Shown piece after piece: positions 12,267-23,815 of a DNA stretch of 64,000 nt. How positions within the stretch are numbered: the first letter of the stretch is position 1; each line of letters opens with the position of its first letter. A program made the translations under genes and the position numbers. Origin of the DNA: Phorcus lineatus (taxonomy: Eukaryota; Mollusca; Gastropoda; Trochida; Trochidae); contig OV121090.1 of the NCBI GenBank assembly GCA_921293015.1, positions 36,739,082 through 36,803,081 on the forward strand, read 5' to 3'. The notes beneath the pieces were generated by a model. That model did not search any database. It was not told where the DNA came from and saw only the letters and a list, made by a program, of their open reading frames with translations.

Positions 12267-13483
12267 CACGTAGGTAGGACAGGGGCACATTGGGACTTTT
12301 TCCTGTTTGTTCTTAATCTATGAAGACAAACAACATGAAACTTTGCAGATTGAAAGCAACATTTTTAAAATTAAAATATGAAAATAAGAGACAATGAAAT
12401 ATATGAACAAACCTTTTTTGTATACATAAGAAATAAAATAGTAAAAAGTGCTGTCCAAAACTGCCCCACCCTGGGGTACATTGGGACATTAAACAGGGCA
12501 CAATGATACAATGTTCATATCTGTCAAAATTGGTAAGTAAAGATACATGACTTCCTATACATATCTTCACAGTGACATAAACAATGAAATATTGAGTTTT
12601 ATATAACCATCTGTGCATATTTGGCCCCTGTAGCTGGTGGTCCCAGGCGTACATCTTGGGTGCTTCTGGTGATCCCATTTGTTCATCTTCGCAGTTTGTT
12701 CTGGTCCATCTCAAAACACTAAGCAGAAGTTCCTCTTCACCGAAAATATTTCGGTCAGGTGGGTATATATTATTATTATTAAGGTAATGTCCTGATTTGT
12801 AAATACCCTTGGGGTATGATGTTCCCAGTAATTCCATGATACGTGTGTATAACAGATTGTCGTTGTGACCCCTGCATGGACTAATTGCCAAGCATCTTCA
12901 TCCTGATTGTAGAATTTCATCAAGGGACTGTATACATTCAAGAGGCTGTAGTTTGGGGCTGCAATGGGAAACATGGCTCTGGTTGTTGTTAAGCAGAAGC
13001 ATCACCTTATTGTCAACACTATACAGTTTGCGGCGGTCACGCCTCTCACTAAAAAATGTTGCGGTCATCAATCCAGTAGTGTGGGCAGTTCCTCTGAAAC
13101 CAGCTGCAGCCCCTGTTAGCATGTGGTTCTTGAAATGCTTATTATGATTGTTAGTATTTTATGTCGACAATCGATAATTTTATAAAGACTGGGCCATCAT
13201 GGAACTTATCACATCTCTCCAGAACTATGGTTATCAACTAGGTTCTGTTAATCATCTTTACATCAGATAATGATTATTAAGATGCTAAAACAACAGAAAT
13301 TTAAATATTTATTTCCGATGATTGAACTACACCATTATTTTAACAATCAGCATCACCTGTCACATGGTGTATGATGTCACTTCATGTGATATTGATAGTT
13401 TCTTCGTCCTTCTTTGGAAAGAGTAGATAGCTATGGTGTCCCATACTACCCCATGTGCCAAACTACCCTAGTCTCCCCTACTG
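12267..13483 (-). mobile_element. Decayed pogo/Tigger-type DNA transposon
   Basis: A degenerate transposase (12690-13125) is flanked by imperfect inverted ends rich in GGGGCACATTGGGAC (left, from about 12278) and, inverted at the right, GTAGTTTGGCACATGGGG (complement of 13449-13466). Such ends are seen in Tigger-like elements of marine invertebrates. No clean TA target duplication could be fixed, so the boundaries are approximate. The element has lost its N-terminal half and is not mobile by itself. Confidence 0.5.
12690..13125 (-). pseudogene. pogo/Tigger-like DDE transposase, C-terminal half, frameshifted
   Basis: Three minus frames carry consecutive pieces of one DDE transposase. 13122-12898 holds a TTGLMTATFF piece, then VMLLLNNNQSHVS (cf. 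the family LLLDNHxSHVS active-site strand), then directly SPKLQPLE (cf. HKLQPLD). The next frame (12974-12711) holds YNQDEDAW, and the third (12891-12696) holds YPPDRNIFGEEELL (cf. YPFNRNIFxEEEF). The catalytic Asp of the second motif is Asn. About 20-25 residues expected between the SHVS and LQPL motifs are missing. At least two frameshifts separate the pieces. The fold would cut and paste the transposon at TA sites, but this copy cannot be active. Confidence 0.65.
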
Positions 13484-16055
13484 TTTTGCACAAACCATTA
13501 AGGATATTTCTATGTATTTAAATATTTCTTTAATATCCTCCCAAATTTCGATGACGTAAGGTCCAGTGCATGAATCTTTTGATTTCTTAGACAGTTGATA
13601 CATTGACGGTTTATTTAGAACTGGCATAAAACATAAACCGACATGATTTCAATTTGTGTACAACACTGTACCGATGATTTGTTAATTGAAAAATGCAAAA
13701 AGAAACCATATAAAAATGTAAATTGGTGATAAAAACAAATTGATTCTATACAATGCAACTTATATGATAACATTAGTGAAGAAAAAAGACTAAACGATAG
13801 GAAATGGAGTAACGAGCACTTGTTATCAAATTTTGTCATAATTTGCACCGGGCTACGAATCTAAACATCCCAAGTTTAATCCAGTGATAAATAGCACGTT
13901 CATGATATTTGAAATAAGGATAGGGTGGTTGAGGAAAAGATCATTAGTGTGTGTCAGTTTAAACACACTACTCAAAGAACAAGATGATTTCAAAATATTA
14001 TTTCCATTAGGCCCCCACGTAATTGAGAGTGCGATTTATCTATCTGATAATGGAGTTTACATTACATTTCTCGTAACTCTCGTAACCATACAAATAGGAG
14101 TTGAATAGGAATTGGTTCTTAAAAAGGGTTCTACGCAACTTCCTGGTTCAACACGTGTGGAATGACTGAACACGTCGCTGGCAATTTGAACCCAATTACT
14201 AAACTTTGAGATTCTTGCATTAAAGATTTCAATTGAATAAAATCAAATTATAAAAAACGGTTTAATTTTACATAACCATAAAAATCATCTTGAGGATATC
14301 AGCATGATTGATTATAAAAGGCAAGAAGGAAACTAAGAGCAACATTCAATAATTTGATGATGATCCATGAGATCGCATGTGTTACAAAATCTGTGATATT
14401 GATAAATGGTGTAATTAATTCAAGAGTTGGGTCTGTGGAATAGAATACTAGTAATTCAATTAACACTATAATGAAAATGTCAAGCTGGAAACAGATTCCA
14501 TTCATATTGCACTACAAAACGAACCGAATATTCAATTTCTCAACGCCCATGTAACGTTTCATTTGAAAACATATGCATCACCCTATGATAACTCTGTTAT
14601 TCATTCTCCACGTAACGTAACGTCATTAATTTAACTATCACCAAACGAAATACGAAACACTGGTTATATGATACAACATGCTTTTTAACTGTTCCCATTA
14701 GGATATTTCATTAAAACATTGATAGCGGTTACATAGCTTCTTCCAATTGTTTTTGTTTGTTTTTTCCAATATGTACGTGTTTGTAAAATAGCCGCAAACG
14801 AATTTTTATTTTTGAAAAATGATCGGTTTCAAAAACAGTTTAAAGGTAACGATTTATCAAAGAAGGAACTCTTTGAACAAACTCATAATGATCACTAACT
14901 CAGATCTTTATTGTTTTCAGTATTGTCAGTTTAAGACAGATATAACTCCTGCTTGGTGCAAAAAAGCTTAAGTTTATTGTTGCCTTCTTTGTTCATTGTT
15001 TCATTGTTGGCCTGTAGTATGTTAAAGTATCATAAAACTCATATAATCCTTGCTTTTTACATCCTAAACATTGTTAATAGAACATAAGATAAAACTGAGA
15101 AAATGAGAAGTACCTTTTGTAAGCATAATCAGGATACACTAGGAGCACATGATGCATTTTACAGCCTTGTTGTTAATTTTGTTAGATTTTTTTGGGTACA
15201 AGATGTGTTAAACAGATTTTATAAGTCTCTTGGATATTTGTTGTTGAAACGCACAAGGAACATTATTTGCATAATCAACTCAATCTAACATCTCAACAAT
15301 GTACGTATTCGTTTAAATTGGTTAACAACTTTTTAAAGAGATTATATATCAATCATATATGAATATATCAAAAGTAAAACTTGATTTTGCGAGAGAATGT
15401 GGTTTTATACATTTAATTGCAAAAACAATTGTATAACATTATTAGTATCGTTGGCAGCTATTTCTAACTAAAACCTCCCAACTATACCCATTGAAACAAT
15501 GTAAGTTGATCAACATAAGCCTTGTCGACGGTAGGGTTTCATTATTTTTCAGAACTTCAAATCAGTGAATGCTGACATCTTGTAAACAGAACTTGAAGCA
15601 AATTAGGCTTATGCAAAGTATAAGTTTAATGTCCCCCCAAAATTGGAGACATAAAGACACCTTCGCAGTTGGAGATTATGTAATTATTATGGAAACTGAC
15701 TCGGAGGCCAATATCTACGGATTACTTTGGCCACACCGTCATATCCTCGCTTCTTCCCAGAACTAAATACCATACATAGCAAAAACCTTATATACATTGT
15801 ACTTACTGATTTACTGATTTTTTGAAGTTTTAAAGATTTGTTGAAGTTTTGAATACTTATTTTAGAAAAGATTACATAACTTCAGCAACAGAAAACAATA
15901 GTAAGTACCTACGCACTACATCGAGAATGTGAAAGTGGGTAATTATAATTATTTTGCGCAAGCAAGCGAGCAGTATATTACACTATAGTATCGGTAACTT
16001 AAGTTAAGAAAGAAAACACTAATATGCTAACATCTTTTGAACATAATATGATATC
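13484..16055. other. AT-rich DNA, little recognised
   Basis: No gene found. A short segment at 14325-14375 (ACATTCAATAATTTGAT) resembles 18905-18940, so part of an R2-like dispersed family probably extends here. Confidence 0.4.
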
Positions 16056-16500
16056 GACCTCACAATTCACAATCACTTAAAACGACATCAACACACAATC
16101 TCACAACTAAATTAAATAAATTTATGTTTGGCACTTTGGTATGAGTGATAATTTTCCGATGGAAAATTGTTACTTCTGACACCTGACACAATTGTACACA
16201 GATAATCTGCATAGGAATATTTCTTTTCTACTCTTACATCATGGAAAGGACTCGCAAATTGAAAACTCGTCAATAACTTTTCTTGCACCGAAATTCGCTC
16301 CACTTGGATTATGTTGTGGTCCTTATGAAGCATCTTAATAAAACTCTCGTTTAGGATTTAAAGTTGTGACAATCCAATGGCTTTTTTTAATATCAACTAT
16401 TGGTTTTGAATTGTTATTAGATTTGGAATCGAGTTTGTTTATTCAAAGAAATCTTTTACCCAGCTCTAGAGAGAAATTTGCATTATTCTAGATTGCTTAA
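16056..16500 (+). repeat. Dispersed repeat R2, copy 1
   Basis: Colinear with 30690-31110 on the same strand. Landmarks in order are GACATCARCACACA, a TTTATGT segment, TTTCSATKGAAAATTG, TTCTKACACMTGACACAA, TTTCTACTCTT, and CTTGCWCMGARATTC followed by TCCACT. No ORF or terminal repeats are visible; the class is unknown. Confidence 0.55.
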
Positions 16501-16849
16501 TCAAGACAACATATTTCAAGAATTTTTTTTTTCCCATTCAAGGTAACTGTTTGGCAGAAACTTTGAAAAGTAAAATAGCTTATAACGAGGTCCTAGACGG
16601 TATAAAATAGATCCCTTTTCCGATCCCATAAAAAGAATAACAGTATACATATAAAATACCTTACTTTGGATTTAATAACAATTCCCATTCTTTACCTCCG
16701 ACTCATGACATTCTGCAATGTTTGCTTTAACTCAGAGAATAATTTATCCGATTTTATACATTTTGGGATAACAAGAGAGAAGTATTGAATATTTTGATAC
16801 ATATAAAACCTTTTTTTTAATCTCTTTGTAGTCAGGAATATATTTCTAC

Positions 16850-18440
16850 GGATGTAACAGTATTTAGGTTTTATCTTTCGTTTAAAGTTACTGAAGAAAA
16901 TCTATTCATTTTAATCCCTGTTGTCAACAGTTTCCAATACATTGCATTTAATTTAAAAGAATGTCCACAGATTAGTTTTGGCATGTGAATAACATTTGAC
17001 CAGACAAAGGTCTAAACCTTTCTGTCTTTCCCCATGTTTGCGCCTCTCTTAAATTTGATAGGTGCACTTGTCAGTTTCATAGAAACATTTATAAAAATAA
17101 TCAAAATCATTTTGAAATTGATTTAGTTCGATGTAACAGTGATATGTTTGGAATCACACTATCTGCAGTAGATGAAATTCTTGTACTTTTTCGGATCGGG
17201 TTTGTAGCGGGATTCGAACCCATACGTCAGTCAGTCAACACCGCCAGCACTGACCAGCATTTATGTAAGTTTCATGCGACCTGTTTCAAATATTAAGTGT
17301 GTTAGTACTGATATGATAATGAAAGTAATACAGAATGAACCAGAAAGGGATATGGCTTTCTTATGTTACAAACAGTTGAAACATACAGTGAAGATATAGA
17401 ATTGTATAGATATTATAACATACACAACTGATATGATTTAAAAAGAGTAATTTAAGCACAGGCATACGTCCATTGCAATATATAATGTTCATTATGTAAA
17501 GTTGTCTTAAACATGTCGTAAATACTCTGGATTTTCGTTTGTGAGTAGACAAATATATCAAGGATTAAGGATCAAGGATCATCAAGGATGCTTTATCACA
17601 TGAGAACCGTTAAAGGGTTGTTTTTTTTAAACAAGAACAGGTACTGGTTTAGTGAATGTTTTTGAAAGAAACGTCTTACAAAATGTTTCTTGATGTAAAC
17701 TATTGTATGGTTTAGTAACTTCCTTTTTTAAAAGAAGTTGTGATTCATTATTTATTTGCGACTCCATAATCACCTTCATTAAGAATGATTAAAAATGATA
17801 TTGTTTATCAAGGTTTGATACATTAAAGAAGTATAGGATATATACTTGTATTTAAAGATCTATCCTCAGAGAATAAAACAATTATGTTTAAAGCTACTGA
17901 AAAAAAATCTGAATTGGTTAGGGTTTCACGCCTCGCAATAATAAGTAACTGTTGTCAACAAGGGGACTAAATTATACCAAACTTTCAAAGGTTACCCACA
18001 GATGAGCTAAAGCCAGTAACTACTTAAAGATTTATACAATGCATCAGGACTTCTTTTGACTAGACCCAGGTTTAGATGTTTCTATTTCCTCATATTCGTG
18101 CCTCTCCTGAAGTTTAGAGGTGCAATTGTTATTTTCATAGATAATTTTATAGAAAGTATATAAAACTATTTTGATTCATAAATGATTATAATGGGAATAC
18201 AGTTTGCTTAAAAAGTGATATGGATTTCTTATGTTGACAAACAGTTGAAACATAGATGTTTAAACATAAGAATATCCATGAGAAATAGAAATTAAAGAGC
18301 ACACATACCTCCAATGCAAAAAACATAAAAGTAAAATGTTCATGTACACATTTTGAAATACTCATGTGATTTTGGTTTATGATGTAAACAAATATAGCAT
18401 CAAGGCTGTTAAATGATAATGAAATTATTGAACAAATATT
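16850..18440. repeat. Divergent tandem duplication, spacing about 0.9-1.05 kb
   Basis: A unit near 16860-17560 is repeated, diverged, at 17870-18425. Shared blocks in order are GTTGTCAACA, CCACAGAT, a TTGAC(C/T)AGAC block, a GCCTCTC(T/C)T block with AGGTGCA, and GATATGG(C/A)TTTCTTATGTT followed by ACAGTTGAAACATA. No coding capacity is seen. Confidence 0.55.
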
Positions 18441-19620
18441 ATCTACTGATTTACTGAAATTAAAACAAAAGTCTCCTCTTGATGTAAACTCACGCCTGTT
18501 TAGAAATATACCACTTCAGTATTAATCTGAGAATAATTTATACAGAATAATATATTTATTGCTAAAAGTTTTAATATAAATGGGCAGATGAAATGATTTC
18601 CTTTTGTTCTCAGGGGTCATAATATTCTTTTGTAAACTTACACATTGATCACTATACAATATACAGGCAAACTTTTTAGATCATTTATTATGGACAAATG
18701 TAGTGCGCCATAATTGCACTAACAGACACCAAAAATATACTACAATCTAATAAAAGAAATCGATATCAGCGAATTCTTTTGAATTTTAAGTTTTTGGCAA
18801 CATACAATTACTGATAGTGACTGCGCCGCTCTATTTGTAGTGACTGCGCCGCTCTATTTTTATTAATTCAATCAATCTCATGTTACCAATAAGCCAAAGA
18901 AGTATCTAAAAGTGACATTCAATAATTTGATAATGAAATTTTTAGATTGCATTTTCAGATCTCTGTTACTTTCACAGAGAGAATAATTGAATTTTTTACT
19001 GGTTTGGTGAAACAGTATGCTTGGAATAAAGACACAAAACGAACTCGATACCTTGTTTTTCTTCAACATTTTTTTAAACAATCAGTGTCTTTACATTTGA
19101 TTTAAAATTTACCTCACATCTGTTTTCTTTTGTGAAAAAGCCATACCGTCATCCCCAAAACCTAAAACCTGTCCTTCCTGTTGCTTGGCGTCTATTAATA
19201 ATCTTGTCATTACTAGCTTTTGACTATAATTTGTAAAGGCGATATCCAAATTGTTTTGCATCGCTGAACTATTTGACGTTAAAGAATGATGTTGTTGTAA
19301 TGGCTGTCACAAGGATACTGTAAAACTTATTTAAGAACGGCTGCTTGATTTATATGACATACAAAAGAGAATAAAAAATCTCCTTTATGTAACCCGTGAA
19401 TGATTTGACAAACCTGTACATGTATGTTGCACAATCATTAACTCGAGCACTTCACATAATGTCAAAAACTTAAAACTTTCCAACAGAAAATAGATGAAAA
19501 AATATTCATTCAAATAATTGTAAAAATTTTATAGTAGAAGAGTTACTTTAACTAGAAAATCAATGGATTTTGTACTTAAAACTTCATTAGTGATATCTCC
19601 GATAGCAGACTTGAGAAACA
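18441..19620. other. AT-rich DNA, R2-like fragments only
   Basis: 18890-19065 shares scattered blocks with 31430-31560 (AATTGAA, then GGTGAAACAG, then GAATAA) and 19040-19080 with 41915-41960. No gene is visible. Confidence 0.4.
18815..18860. repeat. Perfect 23-bp duplication
   Basis: Two adjacent copies of a unit beginning TAGTGACTGCGCCGCTC differ only in the last base. The unit is GC-rich against an AT-rich background. Confidence 0.9.
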
Positions 19621-19624
19621 ACTG

Positions 19625-20240
19625 GCTATGGAAAACATAACAATGCTGAGCTCATTAAATTGCACGTAGTCCAACGTGCATAAACGATCGATAATATTGT
19701 GCATAGCAATGCCTCAGCAAGAGGTTTGTGGTGATCTCTTCACCTCAAGTATCAATTTGAAAATGTCGATTTTATGGCAATCTGACATCTCGGAGAGTCA
19801 TGAAATACAGTTTTCAACACTTCCAGCCTTTAATGAGTTAAAAAGGAGAATAAATCAATGGTTGTCTTAAAGAGGATAAATGCAAAAACTCGTCGACATT
19901 TTTTTCTAAAGTAGATACGATATCTGTTTTTGTTTCTTATGCACCTACAAATCCAAAAGGCTATACCACAATTATGCGGGGGATAAAACAAAATTAAATT
20001 AAAGCTGCGTGTTGAACAACAAACTAACCATGCACATATTTTGAATGAAGTTTAGTTAGAAAAAAGTTAGTATTAACTAGTTAAGGCTTTCCCTGATATT
20101 ATCTAGTTGTACTATCAAATGCATATTGATGATTACAGGATGCCAAAAGTCAGCATTTAATATCTGTTAAAATGATAAAAAGGATAGTTGAATTGTTATG
20201 GTTTTGTCGCGTTAAAACAATCAAAACATGATCGAAGATT
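19625..20240 (+). repeat. Dispersed repeat R3, copy 1
   Basis: Colinear with 62160-62760 on the same strand: CTATGGAAARCATAACAAT, GCCTCAGCAAGAGGTTTGTG, TTCAACACTTCCAG, AATCAATG followed by GTCTTAAAGAGGA, CACCTACAAATCCAAAAGG, CGGGGGATA, and a final AGGATARTTRAATTG block. No conserved frame is visible. Confidence 0.7.
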
Positions 20241-22735
20241 GATCAATGGGAAGTGTTGGGTCTGAAAATGGGTCAGGAAATCTATCATGTAAAAAAATGT
20301 TAAAATGATCAAACTCATCATGCTTTCAGTAGGTAGTTCGGAGTTCATATGCGCTTCTCCTACTGTCAGAGAAAACTTGATCTTGATGACGTCATCCAAT
20401 GATATGCAATACTCTCACACACGTGGATATGTGCTTCCTTGTGCGCTGTTTGAATATTCGCCGTATACATTTTAATTCATCTAAATAAATATCGAAAGTG
20501 TTGAAACCCACCCATCCCGCATCTGTTGGTTCTAAACACAGCGATCACACAATATTACGTGACACATTGGATTGAGGGTCAGGGAAACTTTGAGGGAATA
20601 TATTTTAGAAAATGGTGTGTCACATGATCATGATATGTTCTAATAACACCCCGACAAACTAGCGACAGCATTAATAATGTTTCTAATTTTCTTTGAATAA
20701 ATATTATGGGATAGGGACCAAAAATTGTTCACAGAGCACAGCAAGTCAGTTGATCAATAAAAGTCCGGGAGTCGTCGTAAAATATTTCATTTAATATTGA
20801 GTTCATGTGTACTGGCCGTATCGTTATCACTTGTTCAATAGTTTTAGTACAGTGCATTAAACATTTGTGTTGGTTTTCTTCTGTGATGTCTTTGTAATCT
20901 AAAGAGTAGTACAAAAGAGATAAACTTAGTAAATAGATAGTAGCCTTGTTAATAATGTCTTAATTAATTTGATGGTCTGTTTTATATATATACCTCTATA
21001 AATATGCATGAAATAGTAAAACGAATTAGCTAAAAATACACAAACAATTAGACCTTTAATTTGTCTAGATTTTTGCAGAAAGAAGTTGAAAATGCATATA
21101 CAGTTAGTATAGTTTTGTTTTTAGCTACGTAACATCGATGTGCGGATACCAATTTTGTAATAGGGCATGGTTAACTCTATGACATTTTTAAATGAAAAAT
21201 TGATACTAGAAATTGACGCTTATTCTTGAGTTATTTGCATACAGATCCTATTTGAAAAAGAAAGTAAAGCTTTTTCGTTTGCACTAAAAAGTGCTTGAAA
21301 TATTTTGCAAAAGTTGATATTTTACGAATGCTTCGCGTTACAACTGTTTAATGTTAAAATATTTTAACACTTTTTAACTACTGGTCCCTATGATATTCAG
21401 GGGAGCTAAGCCACTTCGTGTCCGACACATGTACACATATTAGAATATGCAGAAAAGGGGTCAACCAGTAAATAGGTGGGGCTAAGCTGCTGTCGGGAGA
21501 TCAAAACAATAACTAACAGTACACACCTTTCTGGGCAATAACCTACATTTCCCCAACGAATTTCGCGGAAAACAGTTAGCTTTCTTCTGTTGAGTTGGTT
21601 TTTTATCAAGATACAGTAAAAGTATTAAGTTTCTATGAATTTAAGTTTTTGATCCGAACTGCCTACTTTCAGGTGAAAAGTGATTTGTAAACTAACCTAT
21701 TTTTATACTATGCTCCAAATTACCGAATTGACTATTTCAACGATACAAAATGAAGAGAGTGGTGGGGATTCTATACGTTTTCATCTAAATGTTTTTTAAA
21801 AACTTTTCATATATGTGAAGGATAAGTATTTCGATTCATGTCAACATAATTTCATTTTAAATTGGTTGCAATTGTCAAGACACTATACGAGAGAAGAGGT
21901 CTCTTTACGAACTCATCACTATATATACGGGATAAAATAAATGAAACCTATAAAACATATTATAATATATTAAATAAAGAAATTACGAATTATTTCTCGT
22001 GAAATTTAAACGTTCATTCTTTCCCCACACAGGTATACGTACCTCCGTCATTAATTACCATACAACCTCTGTTATGATAAGAGCTGTTCTCGAGCTTCCG
22101 GCATTTTCCCCTAGCGACACAATATTGCAAGCCAATGAAAACACCGAATGTATGAACAACATATTTGTTGTCAAACAAGCCTATGCAGTGATGCAGTCGC
22201 CAAATGAGGTGTATGTGTTCTGTAAAGAAGATAGAAACTTTGATTGCATCCAATCAGGTTTCTACATTTCTAGACCGAGAACTGTTCGTATTATGACAGT
22301 TTTTGCATAGGAATTTATGACGGAGATTACCTCTGTCGGGAAAGAATGTTAACGGTACACACTGAAGTAACCATTAATAAAAGCGCAGGGAGACATAAGA
22401 CCAAGAGGAAGTTTTCAAGGTTTTAAACTAATTACTCTTCTTAAACAAAATTGCTTTCTTCCGTTATAGATTTCTTTATTTACAAGACTCTTAAGATCCG
22501 AGATACATTTTAAATGCCAAGTGAATACAGCCTGTAAAGTAAGCCTAATCAGACTGAACGTTCACTGAAAAAATACTGTATGCTAAATCATTAATAAAAC
22601 GTCAATAATATCATGACTTTTTGACCGACATGGCTTCCCGATTGCGTTTATATCAAATCAAAATATTGAAAAATGTAAGGTGATCACATAATTTTAAAGA
22701 AATCGACGTTAGATAAATCGTTATCAATTATCTCA
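20241..22735. other. Intergenic DNA with one weak candidate exon
   Basis: Only one segment stands out. At 22031 a pyrimidine-rich acceptor-like sequence (TTCTTTCCCCACACAG, 22017-22032) precedes a plus frame open to 22310, locally less AT-rich than its surroundings. I recognise no domain in it, and I found no partner exon. The rest is featureless. Confidence 0.3.
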
Positions 22736-22742
22736 AATTTAC

Positions 22743-22981
22743 AGAATGTGTTGTCAAATCGCGAATGGCACTTCGGTTATGTAATGCAGTTCACAAAACC
22801 AGTGAGGTTCTGTCATTCAGCAACGTACGTGGACAGATCTTTCCCCAAAGCTGGATTTATTCCATATAACCAACTTCCTGAAGCCATAAAAACTAGAAAA
22901 TCATATAATCTGAAACGGAAAGATTTGACAATCTTTATATCTAGCCTGAAGATCATTTACTGTATAAGTTCTTATGATTGA
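22743..22981 (+). pseudogene. Possible LINE ORF2 C-terminal fragment
   Basis: A 77-codon plus frame contains RSFPKAGFIPYNQLPEAI, then spaced Lys residues and FISSL. This resembles the tail of many non-LTR retrotransposon ORFs (RxFxxxAxxxWNxLPExI, followed by FKxxLKxxLF). The frame follows an acceptor-like TTTACAG, so an unrecognised host exon is the alternative. No reverse-transcriptase motif is adjacent. Confidence 0.3.
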
Positions 22982-23755
22982 GCGCACATGAGTAGGAGTT
23001 TGGATATGTTGGCGTTACTTAAATTACAAATAACTTGTTCATTCATTATCATATGTTAATGGTAATGTTCCCCTTTGGATATATGTAAAAGCTATGTATT
23101 TCAAGAGAAGCAGTGAGTCATCGAGGTAAGGTGAGGAGAGGTGATTCAATAAGATGTGATTCAATCAGCGAATCATCCAGCTAAATGTCAGGCTAAAAGT
23201 AACAACTTCACATGTTTATGGACTTTAATCAATTTACAATAGCTTTATGCTCGTAAAATAACTTAAGCTACTTAATTCTTCAAATTGCTCTGAGAAAGTA
23301 CAGTGAAATACGATAAATATGTCCAGATACGATTCAACAAGTGTAATTTATTTGTAGCTTAGACATCTAATCAACTGTACTTGCGAGTATTATCAACCAT
23401 AGTGAAAATAGATGTATCTTTATATATATTTTATTCCAAAAAAATACACAAGCTTTTATTATTATTTTCAAAGTGCAAGCTGAGTTTCGTTCACAGCGTC
23501 AATAAAAACCAATCAAATTCATGTCAATACAATGAAAGAAATTATTCCCACAACAAATGACGAGACATATTTAATATGTGTTGTTGTAAAGTCTTTCTCT
23601 GTCGTCAAATATGTTAAAATTCTGAATTGTAAATGGTATGTGTTTGGTGAACTTATTCATGCACGTTACCCTAATTTGATGTTGTTTATTAATCTTACCA
23701 TTTTATATACACGACACAAAAACATGTCAACATACTAGCGAGAGATTGACAGTCG
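22982..23755. other. Nothing recognised
   Basis: AT-rich DNA, no feature found. Confidence 0.5.
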
Positions 23756-23759
23756 TTCT

Positions 23760-23815
23760 TCTTCCTGCTTAATCAGCGTATATGAATACGCTCTCGCTCC
23801 TTCTTAATCCTAATT
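23760..23815 (-). repeat. Dispersed repeat R4 fragment, inverted copy
   Basis: The reverse complement contains AGAAGGAGCGAGAGCG, then ATTCATATACGCTGATT. It matches 30630-30680 and, more weakly, 63327-63375, both on the plus strand. Confidence 0.65.

Noticed and set aside
22014-22253. Minus-strand Ig- or EGF-like exon (DGGTYTC)
   Set aside because: Single motif resemblance, Cys spacing does not fit a domain, and the plus strand is open as well.
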